From positions 1,520,447 to 1,584,446 of the forward strand of contig NC_050737.1 of the NCBI RefSeq assembly GCF_014529535.1: a stretch of 64,000 bases of DNA. The letters are read 5' to 3'. The notes below the pieces were generated by a model. The model was not told the origin of the DNA, made no database searches, and saw nothing but the letters and a program-made list of their open reading frames with translations. A program made the translations under genes and the position numbers. The DNA is from Bradysia coprophila. Taxonomy: Eukaryota > Arthropoda > Insecta > Diptera > Sciaridae. This document shows, in pieces, positions 10,448-24,206 of this stretch (position 1 is the first letter of the stretch; each line of letters opens with the position of its first letter).

Positions 10448-10608
10448 TCCCAAAATCAAAATTGGTTACAAAACCGCAGTCGTTTTTTTGTGAACCGTGA
10501 CAGCTGAGTCATTTCCTTCTTCTTTTTTAATTTAGGGTCTTAATGTCCCTTATTTTGAGACCGCGCCATATGACCAATGCGTACAAGAAGACTAGGGTTA
10601 ACTAAGTA

Positions 10609-12581
10609 CTAAAACGGGCATGATGGTTCATATGACACAAACACATCTGTATAATTGACAACAAAGAATGTTACTAAGGCTCCCACGGCTGAACCAATTT
10701 GCGACACAGACCCTACCCAAACCAGAGATTTTCCTCCTTGAGAACGAAACACGGATGTGATGGATAGTTTTACATAGCTTATCAAGGCAGTCACTAACGT
10801 CCAGAACAATACCTGCATCGGAAATATGGATTATATCAGTAAAAATCAGAGTGCTTTCCCTTCATATTACTTACAATCAAAACCTCTCCACTAGTTTTAC
10901 CTATCAGCGGCATAGACTGTGGATGGAGCACTGCGGTTGCTGTTAAGAACGCTGTTAATGCCGCAGCCAGTAAGAAGTAAAATGAAATGAATCTAACTGA
11001 TGTATGCTTCAGGAACACAGCCAGAAAACATGCAACTGGATTTGCAATGGCGGTTAGCGTTGCTGTTAAGTGGTAGCTTTGGTATCCGTATGGCAAGCAT
11101 GAGTATGACTGAATACCCGGGAAGACACCGCTACCGATCAGTGAAACGATGGCCATTACTACCATTAAGTATTTGTAGGTAAACGGAGAAATTTCTTTGT
11201 GCTCTTCCAATTGAGCATTGGTCTTATCATTCGAGTCCAATGTTTTGCTACGATCATACGAGTAATCATTACCGTAATTGATTATTCCTGCAGCGTACTC
11301 TTGCTTGCACATTTTCAATTTGTTCAACAAAATAAATGCCAGACCTGTTGAACGAAAAGAGTGATTGGTTATCGTGAATTGAAAAGATACAGTTGATAAG
11401 AAATTCTTAAGATTGTCCCGTCTGCATACCGGTATTGTATTTTCGTGAAGTTAGCGATTTTAAGCAAGCACAACTTAATCTTCTCTCAAAAGGCACGACT
11501 GGACATTTACTGGATTTACCTAAATCTAGATTTATTATGACAAAGTCCCATTTTTTCTTATGCGAAAAGTAATTTTTCTGGCTGCAACATAGGTCAACAT
11601 TTTTAGGCTATGCAAAGATTTTGCGAGCTTTAAATATGTTTGTAGGTTTCGAATAATAACGGGAGAAGTCAAACTATTGCAAACGAAAATGTTGTTGACA
11701 AAAACGACAAAATGAACCATGAACGCTATGTAAAGCGGTCTTATCAAAGTATATTGTTAAAATTAATGAAGTAATAGATTTCTGTCAATCTGCTGGAATT
11801 ATTTTCGTCAAATGTAGTGACTGATTCAATAATGTTTTACACTGGAGCATGTGCTTATCATGCTGTAAATTTGAAGCGAAAGACACAAACTCATTAATTA
11901 TAACCACACCCAAAAAAGTCTTTGATATTTACCTGAGATAATCATCACAACAAAAACGAATATGAAAAATTCCCGTGTCTCGAAACGCGGCGGCGACGTT
12001 TCCTTTATGTATTCCATTGTGTCTGGATTCACAAGTATGCATGTCGGTGCACCACCAACGCCCTGAATCAGTGCCATTATACTGGACAGAAAGCCACTGA
12101 GTCCTTCACCAATTAAGTACGTTATTAAGTATATTTCACGGAAGCGGCCCATGTATGGCATAAACAGAACCGAACTCGTGCAGCCAACCAATGCGAAACA
12201 AAAGCCGAGTGCCATCAATGCAACACTTCGATTCTCACCGCCCACAACTGCCGTTCTTTCGAATAGGAATGCCATCAATATTGAAGACGTGCATCCAATC
12301 ACATAGATCACATAAATCACATAGCTGTCTTTCAGTTTTCGTGGCGAGTACTTCTGGAATAAGGTATAGCATAACGGTCCGATATTACCCAGTTGGATGA
12401 TTATCGACAGATATGATGGTAGACTCCATCCTTCCGGTGCTTTCGACACAATCAATGGCAATTGGATGAACATCGAATTGACACAGATCCATGATCCGAT
12501 CCCGAACAATATTGCCAGCAGATCGACTCTAACATTACGATTGGCTAACTTCTCTCTGTAGTCACTTAGATCGAATCGCAT
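10609..12581 (-). CDS. Riboflavin transporter, SLC52 family (440 aa, 3 exons)
   Basis: This is a plasma-membrane multi-pass carrier that takes up vitamin B2. Exons, read on the minus strand, are 12581-11933, 11344-10875 and 10812-10609; borders are CAG|GTAAAT...CAG|GT and ATT|GTAAGT...CAG|GT, and the phases agree. Family hallmarks are GIGSWICVNSMFIQLPL and EGWSLPSYLS near the N-terminus, GEGLSGFLSS in the middle, and the C-terminal block LISYVKL...GS...VGALVTFFVVNY. The length matches the roughly 440-470 aa of animal members. I chose ATG 12581; the frame stays open upstream to about 12641 but has no ATG. The large loop after the sixth helix (encoded around 11210-11330) is hydrophilic, as expected. 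The stop codon lies 7 bp from the piggyBac target duplication, so the 3' UTR now begins in transposon DNA. Confidence 0.94.
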
Positions 12582-14081
12582 TGCAGAGCTCAGCAGGTGA
12601 CAGTTTTCATTAGGTGTCTTACCGGTCGGGCTAGAAATCAAAATGAAATTATGTTACGGATGGAAAAAGGCTTAATGGATGCCTTGGATATTTGTGGAGA
12701 GAGAGAGCACCGTACAAAAACTCACTCGAATGAATATATAGACGACAACCAAGGAAAAACCCACAACTTTATCACCGATCCGTACGAAAATAGATGTTAG
12801 ACAGACATGTCACACACACTCTTTGGAAGCAATTACGAATCAATAAAATCATTTATTGCCGTTCGTTGAACAATTCTCTTAAATCATATTTCTTTCTGTA
12901 TATAAATGTAACATACACCGACTCGAGTATCGTGATAAACTTACTTTATATCAAGATTTGAAGCCATTGCTATCAATTTATTCGTGTCGTATGTTCATTG
13001 TTAATTTCACAATCTCTTGAGTCGATGTCAACAGCTGAGACTGAATTGTACCTCTTCGATTGATACTGCTGGTCGAAGCAAATTTGTTCATTGCTTTACA
13101 ATATATAAACACAAAACAGTTAAACAGTTAATCATCACAAGGTATTACATCAAGTGTAAATCATATTTTTGAGCTTATTTCGGCGTTTTTAATGAATGAG
13201 TGTTGGTAACGACTATGACTCGACTATTTTAGTGCTTCACTATGGTCAAAGAGACTCACTACCACATACCAGTCGAAATGTTATTCACGTGAATGATGTT
13301 CGTGCGCGATAGATATAAAATAGTTCCGAGTTGTTATATATGAGCACTTGTTGTGTTTTCATTGAAATTTGAACACGAATAACTAAAATCGTTTGATAGA
13401 TCAGCATTTTCGATTACATATTTTGTGGGGTAAATTATCAAAATATTTAAAAAAAAAACATTCTTGTTGCGATTGCGACTGAGTTTTTGTTTTAGTCTGG
13501 GCACATTCTCTAATTATTATCTTCCTTTTCTAAACTCATTACAATGAACAGCGTGTTTGTAACTACAAATTTTTATAAATCAACAGAGCCGACCAACGGA
13601 TCGCTGATTAAGTTACATTTACGAGGCAGATAATATAAATAACAAGTCAATGGCTACGTTTGAAAAATGACTCATGTTGTTATTAAATATAGCCGAAATT
13701 TAAAAACAATTAGCGACACTCCAGTACTAGGCTACTTCTACCGTAATTTCCATGAGAAACGTAGCGACAAATAAAAAATTAACAAATTGGCAATCTTTTA
13801 AAGTTATGTAGAGCTACTCTTTTCACATTTACTAAGCGGAAGTCTGTTTTTTTAATTTGTGCACTTAGCCCTTTTTTTACCCAAGAGAAAAACAATATCA
13901 CTGGACGGGTGATGTCGTCTACAAAGCACGTTCTCACAATAATTATTACTTGTGAGCACCAACACTATCCCCTTTTGAAATACGAAATACCTCACTACCT
14001 CTCTTTAGTGGATGACCTTAAATGACAAAAAGACCATTAACGAAAAAAATGTCACTTTCCTTGCATGGCCTTTTAGTAATT
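12582..14081. other. Intergenic / upstream of the SLC52 gene
   Basis: No coding sequence is recognised. This should contain the 5' UTR exon(s) and promoter of the minus-strand transporter. A splice-acceptor-like TTTGATTTCTAG on the minus strand lies near 12645, so a non-coding first exon upstream is possible. Confidence 0.4.
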
Positions 14082-14188
14082 GTATTTACCAAAATTTACC
14101 AAACATTTACTGAATTTACGAAAATTTACCTAAAAAGTTTTTCGGTAAAATTAAGTAAATTTCGGCAAGTTTCAGTAATTTTAGTAAA
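14082..14188. repeat. Hairpin made of TTTACC-type subrepeats
   Basis: The left half repeats AAATTTACC-like units. The right half is their reverse complement (GGTAAA, GTAAATTTCGG), around an A/T-rich loop. Pairing is imperfect over about 48 bp per arm. It is probably a small foldback element. Confidence 0.55.
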
Positions 14189-14588
14189 TAACAGACGTAG
14201 CTTTCCAAATTCAAATGTTAAATCATATTCTTTAAGAAAATAAATTGAAATCTACTTTGTCCGACAATTTTAAACAAATTGACAATGTGACAGTAGATTT
14301 GATTTTGATTAAATATGAAACTAAAAATCATGATGAAGGGTGCTTAGAAGTGTCAATTCGATGTAATGGAATAAAAGAAGAAAAGTTAGACATAATTCAA
14401 AAATGGTGGTAAGGAACGGTAAAATCTTGTTAGTCAATAACACTATTGAAGTTAAAATTTTTTAAAGTTCACCATCCATCTCTCTCCTCTACCTATGCTG
14501 CGATATCGGTAGCCTTTTTTAAACTGTCAAAAAGTCTCTATTGAAAGAATATGAATACTGACGAATAATTGCTGTACGTGCTCTAGAT

Positions 14589-14835
14589 CAAGGCTGTATA
14601 CTTTGGGGAGGTCACGCAGACCGCCATTTGATTAGATACGCGGCCATTTTATTAGATACGCGGGAACACACCACTTCTGATGACTTTACATAAACAAAAA
14701 ATTCCCCACATCATCAAGACGACGAGAATCATCAGAGTAGGTGAATTTTTGTATGAAATCGGCCATTTTATCATCAACTGTGGTGTGTAACCCGCGTATC
14801 TGTATCTGCGTGACCTCCCCAAGTATACAGCCTTG
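14589..14835. mobile_element. hAT-type MITE (247 bp)
   Basis: The terminal inverted repeats read CAAGGCTGTATACTT(T)GGGG and continue AGGTCACGCAGA at both ends. An 8-bp target duplication, CTCTAGAT, flanks it (14581-14588 and 14836-14843). An 8-bp duplication and a CA-starting terminus fit hAT elements. There is no coding sequence. Confidence 0.9.
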
Positions 14836-14843
14836 CTCTAGAT

Positions 14844-16932
14844 ATCACTGTAATCCTTTTAACTTTTAAGTGAAAGCTCTGCTACATTAAAAACGCTCTA
14901 AAGTAGTGACACGGTGAATTCGACACACTTCATAAAATATACAACATGATTGAAATTTAATTTGATTAATATTGAGTTAGTCTACAGAATACTAGATATT
15001 TACAAAATGTTAGACTACAAAAGCTTAAAGCACAAACTTTAACAATTAGCTACTAAAAATTAAGAAAGAAAAAAGATGTTATGAATCTACCTGTTATACA
15101 CGACGCTGTGTCCATTTCTGACTGATCTGTTTTCCATTACTTGCTCATAGTTTTGTCTTGATATCTTTCCCGCTTTCTCCTGATTCGTAAGTTTATCAAG
15201 AATTTAATTGGATTATTTTTTCACAAATTTAGATAGATATTACAATCATTTCGTGCGGCAGTACGTGTTTGGCGCAGTAAAACTTAAAAAAACTTCTTGC
15301 TATCTAACCCAACGAAAAAGCACATTATATTCAATGTTTTCTTTAAGATAACAGAATGGAAGCTGATGCTGAACAAGTGTACCACGTCTTACTATTATGT
15401 CGAATTAGATAAAGGAGATTTCACGCTACAATTTCCATTTTTAATCAAAAACTAATAAAAAAAAATTAGGAAATTTCTATACTCAAGTATGAAACTAATT
15501 AAATATTTGTGTTAGATAAGATGACAAGATAGCAGAAACATAGTGTCATTGTACGACGAATAAATATACATTCCGATATTGTAAATTCTCAAATGTAAGG
15601 CGCGTTTTGTTTTAATTTAAAGTTTTTTTTTGTTGGTAAATTCACTCATTTAACAGTAATAAAATATATAAAATATTAAATTAAAGAAAAAAAGAAAATC
15701 TCAGCTTGTGGGATTCAAATAATAGTAAACTTGTTGTAAAATCTATGATCTCAGATCTCACATTTGCTCTTTACTTCCGACTGGAAATTTCTTAAGAGCG
15801 TTACCAATCTACAACGTCAAAAATACCAGCACTGAGAATAGAGTCACGGGTGTTTGCAATATAAGTGTGTAGGTAAAGACTATTCATTTTTACTGTTTGA
15901 CCGTGGAAATTAAAAGAGCAGTAGATGTTGCATAAGTCATCAGAGTGTCGGATTTCGCTCAAGAAATCTGAATAGTTACGGCCAAGGTATCGCACTTCAA
16001 ACTACTGTTTTCCGGTTTCATTAAATTGTTGTTGCACGAGAATGATAGAGTCGATTTTCGTCTAATTTTACCTTTATTGTGGTATTGACCTGATGTAAAG
16101 CCGTCGCTATTAACTTATAATTTAAATTCTAATCGAATATATTGATCTCTAAACGACCACAATCCAATTTTTACCAATTTAAATTCATTTTTTTCTGCAC
16201 ATTTCGTTTTTAGTGTTTACACAACTGAACTGGTAGATTTTTTCAGAGCATTTCTTATTTGATTTACGAATAAATAAATATCAACATTGTCTGTCTTCAG
16301 ACGTAATGTGAAGAACTCTTTTTGTTGAATATAATAAACTGACTGCCAATCCCGACTCAATCTAGTTGATAGCCAAAAAAAGCGCTGGCTGGTGCCGTGC
16401 ATGCCCGAAACGTGCCATCTACATCTGCGATCTCTACAACATAATTCGTTGATAACAATCAATACAATCAATAGACTGTGTTGAGTGTTATAATGAAATA
16501 CGTAAGAAAGAAAATAGTTCTGGTTGCTGTATGGCTTATAGTCTAGTTGTCATCGACGACTTTGACTCGGACACGTTGCCGGTTATTGTGACTTGTCAAT
16601 TTTAGGCACACCGGAAAGTGATAAGGAAGTCGAGGAATACCTCCAAATAAATTTATAAAAATCAGAAATTTGACTTTGGATTCTTAGAAATTTATAAAGT
16701 GCCTGCTCGAGCATTATCCCCTTTGATAAACCTGTTAGCTCTGACTAATGTAGTATTAGTAAAATGTAGAAACGGGACATGTCCCATTAGCGAATTATAC
16801 GAAAAAAATAAATTTTATTCATTTAGTTTCGTTCCGAATAGGCTTACGATGTGTTTTGTTTCTGCATTTAACCATGGGACAAGTGGGTTGGCCTGTAGAG
16901 GCGCCACATTTTTTTCATATTCATTCTCTGCG
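14844..16932. other. Intergenic, nothing recognised
   Basis: AT-rich DNA. The short open stretches at 15801-15995, 16217-16471 and 16699-16992 show no motif, homology pattern or splice context that I can support. Confidence 0.5.
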
Positions 16933-17015
16933 GCTTATTTTCATGTGAACCAACTACACATTTGTCATTACAGAACAAATGACACCATATGAAGTTGGTT
17001 CACATGAAAATAAGC
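16933..17015. repeat. Perfect 23-bp inverted repeat with a nested stem
   Basis: The arms at 16933-16955 and 16993-17015 pair perfectly (GCTTATTTTCATGTGAACCA, then ACT). The 37-nt loop holds a second pair, CATTTGT/ACAAATG. An RNA of this region would fold into one continuous hairpin. It could be a tiny MITE or a hairpin RNA. Confidence 0.8.
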
Positions 17016-18464
17016 GCAGCATCAGCAGTCTAAAATATGGTAAAACTCTGTTACATTTCTTCTTAGTTTCTAAAGATCATTCTCCTATTCATACAGCAAA
17101 AATGACGTTAAACCAAATTAAGTAATAGATTTGCAATCAATCTATTGTAAATAATTAGGTGAAATGGAGTAATAGATGCAACAGTAAAATTGCTGAGATG
17201 ATTGAGATGTCTGTGAATGGGTAATAACATAGTACTGATTCTAACATTAACATTGAAAATATTCGGAGGTTGATGAAATCACAGTTGTAACGATAGATGA
17301 CTTGTTTTCCAAACTCCAAACTACAAACTTGACACTTGTCAACTCAGTGTTCATGCTAGGAGCAGTGCTGTGTTAATAAATTTTTATGAGTCGTTTTAAG
17401 AACACTTGATTTTGCATAAACAAGTGTCGTTCATATTGTATACAACCAACTACGCCCACTCTCACATAATAAAAACGAGAATAATGGTCAAATAACATAA
17501 AATTGAAATTTTGAACAGGTATGTTGAGATTACTCATTAACTGCACATTAAAACAGGCCATCCAAAAATGCAGTACAAAATTCTCGAAATTTCTTGCGTT
17601 TTATTTTTATGGTACCTGCAACATACCTGGAACACAACCTAAAAACTAATTTCTCTAAAAAATCAATCAAATATTCGAATTAATCGAGAATTGTCGGTAA
17701 TTGAGTTCCAATTTGTATTGCTTCGGAATATTAAACGAATGTAATAATAAGAAATTATCGAAAATTATTTGAAAATTTTGCGCCACCAGCTAAATTCACA
17801 GGCAACACACTCTTCGATATAATTTTTTTTTATTACACAAAAAGTCGACAAAACACAAAAATGGAACGTTTTTATGTCACACACACGTAAAAACTAAAAG
17901 TTAATTTTTTGAACTTTATTTTTTTCACACGAAAATAAGTGTAATAAGGAACTGTTAATGAAACGATTCAACATTACAATCAATTATCTACGTACCTACG
18001 CACTGATATCGACAAATTCCACGATTCCGCACTGGATTCGAGTTGCTTGAATACGGGTCAAACAAAACTAAAACTAAAATTCACTTTCCTCTAGTCCTTT
18101 TGTTCAATATAAATTATATAAACTTCTGTGATGTAAACAATGTGTAAGTGATTTCGAAGAGTTAATAAATAGAAAACTATAATAGCCAAACCAATCAGCT
18201 ATTGCAATTGATTATAAAATCCAGTGGCAGAAATTAAGCAAAAGAGGTTTTGTGTTATTTGACAGAATATATTTTTTTCTTGATTGAGAATGACGTTCAA
18301 GGGACACGTATTAGTATTAGGCACTGTGAGATAATGAAAAATTTTACGAATTTCAATGTGAAAATTGAAAATTTAACCGTACCTTCGAAGTGATATTGTG
18401 ATACAGAATTGACAATTTAATAAAAAAAAACCAAAATCAAAGCAAAAGTAAAAATCAATCCACC
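17016..18464. other. Intergenic / upstream of SEL1L
   Basis: No gene recognised. The SEL1L promoter and 5' UTR should lie near the right end. No clear TATA box was identified. Confidence 0.4.
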
Positions 18465-21109
<2,645 letters not shown>

Positions 21110-21182
21110 TTGTTTTGTTTTCTGTGAATTTTTAAAAATTGAGCCAAATGCAAGCAAAACAGAATCGAAATTTTCGAATGTA

Positions 21183-21188
21183 AATAAA
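21183..21188 (+). promoter_or_regulatory. Polyadenylation signal of SEL1L
   Basis: An AATAAA within AAATAAATAAAG lies 74 bp after the stop codon, a typical distance. Confidence 0.7.
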
Positions 21189-21189
21189 T

Positions 21190-22076
21190 AAAGAAAAAAT
21201 GTTGTTTCTTACCACTAAAATGAGACGTCGAGGCAGTCATATTTTTCTCTTTCCATTCCGTGCACGAACATATTGATTTTCTTTACGTTATTCGTTTGAA
21301 AAGTCAAGGCAGTGATAAAAATAGTCAAGGAAAACGAGGAAAACTGGTATGTGAATACTATAACGATCGATCATGCGATTTGTTTTAGATACCAGAAACA
21401 GCGCTAATTTATTCACCAAAAATGGAAGGACAGAAAATTTATTTACGTGTGTCCAGATGCCTAAAATCAATCGTCCAAGACAGGCACGTATGCAATTTTT
21501 CATGCAACAAGACGAAAACTCGAAAAAAAAACAAATTTTCCTCATTTTCGTCCTCGAAGCATGAACTATGCATTTTATGTTACAACTTCTGGACGTAAAC
21601 TAGGACTTTATTCTGTACCCCTTCCGACACATCCCAAAAGTTTCATTGAGAAATCAATCAATCATTGTCGTCCTTCCTCCGTCGAGACTTCCGTTCTATT
21701 TTTAATTCATAAAGCGCTGCAGCCGAATTTTTTCTTCGTCAAGAGAATCCGAAGAAACCATTGTCCGAGAGAAACCTAGAGGAATTATGACCCGAAATTC
21801 ATTTAAAAATTATATCACACACACAACCAACACGAAAACGTCAACTTTGCTTCTTTTGACGTTATGAGTCCAGAGAGAAACAAACGAAAAAACTCCATTA
21901 TTGGTCGTTTTGTGGTCCGAAGATTAAAGGTTCTGGTAAATTTCGTGGAAAGTCAACGTTAGGTTTTATATAAGAAGGTTGCGCCGATCACTGGGACCGT
22001 TGTAGCAAAAATCCTCTAAACTTTCATACGAAATTGCAGCGCTATTTCATTTCAGTTGAAATTTCGTACTGAAATA
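21190..22076. other. Intergenic, nothing coding recognised
   Basis: Contains GGTTTTATATAAGAAGGTT at about 21963, a near copy of the left end of the element starting at 22077. No gene is supported. Confidence 0.45.
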
Positions 22077-22536
22077 CCAAGGTTTTATATAAGGAGGTTA
22101 CGCGGGTTACGCCCAAGGTAAATATAGTCATAGTGTGGAGGTAATGCCATATTAAGTGATCAAAAACATTTTGTGAAACTCAAGTAAATCATAGTCAACT
22201 ATTTTTTAAAAGATGCAGTGGCATCGAAATTCCGTACTGAAATACAGTTAGAGTAACCGATGTCACTATGTTTTCTTTTTTGCGATACGGCCCAGTGAAA
22301 TAATGGTGATAAAAAAAAGTCAACACACACCATCAACGGACTTGCTGTCTAACTGGCTGAACGAACATGTACATTTAACACAAAGAGACGTTTTCGGTAC
22401 TAATCGATTCATTCAAACGAATTATTCGTGTTGCGGTTGAGTTTCGAATTCACAACTGGCCATCCAATAATTGAATGTGAATTCCCGACTTACACACTGC
22501 GCTATGGGCGTAACCTTTTCATATTTACAACCTTGG
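22077..22536. mobile_element. MITE-like element, CCAAGG termini
   Basis: The left end, CCAAGGTTTTATATAAGGAG then GTTACGC, is roughly mirrored by the right end, GGGCGTAACC...ATTTACAACCTTGG. The interior is non-coding. No target duplication is certain. The interior motif AAGGTAAATATAG...GGAGGTAATGCCAT also occurs near 41236, so this is a dispersed family. Confidence 0.55.
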
Positions 22537-22589
22537 TTGTCACCGAGAGTCACTAATTTTGTTCTATAATAGAACTTCTATTCATTATA

Positions 22590-22767
22590 GGTTTCTTCCA
22601 AGGCCATTCAAAATGTCAATCGTCATCCACAGAGAAGCCGACACAACCTCACTTTGAAGTTTTAATGAAAAAATTTGTTTAAGTTGTGGTTATGTTTGCT
22701 TCTGTGGATGACGGTCGGTTGTTTTCGGCCTGTCAAAATTCGTTTTTACCGTACGATGAAAGAAACC
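22590..22767. mobile_element. TA-flanked MITE (178 bp)
   Basis: The termini are GGTTTCTTCC and its near complement AAGAAACC, each flanked by TA (22588-22589 and 22768-22769), as for Tc1/mariner-type elements. An inner perfect inverted pair, CGTCATCCACAG / CTGTGGATGACG, strengthens the hairpin. Confidence 0.7.
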
Positions 22768-22769
22768 TA

Positions 22770-24206
22770 TTTTAAAACAAAAAAACCATCGGCAGGGTAG
22801 CTGTGACCAAAAATCGTTATAAAAGGGACAATAAAGATAACTTTAAAATGGCTAGTCATCGACAACAACGACACGGATAAGCTCTGTTAAGTGTCGGGCT
22901 ACGTACAAAACGAACGTCAGAAATTTATTGGAGTAAACGAGAATGCTGTTAGACGTATTGCTTTTAGCAAAGGAACTAGCTGCTTCATTGGATAGATTTT
23001 TGATTTTTTTTTAAGTAAAAATTATAAAACAAAATTTCCTTTTTCAAATTTGTTGCGCCAAGAATAAAAGAAAACAAATGAGCGGCGATCTTCAATAATT
23101 ATTATGACATCGGCTCACCTCAAAAGAAAAAAAATGTGTGAGCTACACACACTGATGTGCTAATGATGTTTTAATGGTATACTAAAATTAATTCAAATAC
23201 AGCGCTTGATCAGCAAAATCACGCCCTTACATTTTAATTTTAAATCAAAAAACATTTCAAAAATTGTGCAGTTAACATTTTCTGTTTTTACTTTTCTTTC
23301 AACTGTAAAACGAATCCAACAGAAATAATTTTCCATGTTCCATAACACATTGTTTTGAAGAAAAAAAAAAAGTTGAAAAATTTGTAGCATTTTAAGTGTC
23401 ATTTGAACTGAGAAATGGCAGCTCATCTACACCATATTGATGTCTCCCTGTGTTGTACAGTTGGTACACTTTTTTAGAAATGTCAATGAACAATGAACAT
23501 TACAATAAGCTATAGCATATTAAAATTAAGTGACTGAAAAAAAATATACCAAAAAACAAAGCTTGGTGAAATTTTCTAAGTGAAATAAATCGTGTTTAGT
23601 CCTCTAGTCCACCGGAAACCTCAGTATTTTTTTTCTATTTCATTGACAAAATAAACTATTGGTCTGCGAGAGGCCATGATAGCCCAGCTTTTATTTTTTT
23701 TATGCTCTTATATGGACTCCATGAACTAATAAATGTTTAAAAAAAACCATAAATTTTTATCAACAATCGTACGGACGGGATTCAAATAACAAATCAGTGA
23801 CAAAATAGTTTTGCTGGTTTTGCTTTCAATGTTTTCCGATTAAATGTTGACCGTATCTGTGTGGTGTGTTAGTTCTTTTTTATTTTTGTGTGTTTCATTT
23901 TGCTCGGAGCTGAACTTTTAAACGAACACACATTTCATTTGTAAAGTGTAAAAGGTTACAAGGAAAAAAAGATGTTTTCAATCGTCGTATGGTCAAGTCA
24001 AACGATAGAACGATAGAAAATAGAATATTATTGTTATGTGCAATGTGTAATGAACGAAACAAAAGCAGGAAGTGAAGTTTAAAATCGAGAACTTAACTTT
24101 GTGATTGATTTTGTTTGATGAGAACTGTGAAACAAAGACATAAGAAGGACGACGACGGCAACAACGACGGCGAACCCTTTTATCGACACTGTGGGTGCTG
24201 ACTGAT
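22770..24206. other. Intergenic / 5' region of the DYRK2-class gene
   Basis: No coding sequence recognised. It likely holds the promoter and leader of the kinase gene. An in-frame stop at 24141 limits the coding start to after that point. Confidence 0.4.

Larger units (their letters stand above)
7923..10597 (+). mobile_element. Apparently complete piggyBac-type DNA transposon
   Basis: The 2675-bp element starts CCCTAGTCT (7923-7931) and ends AGACTAGGG (10589-10597). These are 9-bp perfect inverted termini, and the CCCTAG start is characteristic of piggyBac. TTAA, the piggyBac target site, is duplicated at 7919-7922 and 10598-10601. A single open transposase gene lies inside. A nearby inner inverted repeat (AGTCTC/GAGACT) sits at the left tip. 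The right non-coding arm (10055-10597) holds an AATAAA at 10442. Clean ends, paired target sites and an unbroken gene point to a recent insertion. Confidence 0.95.
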
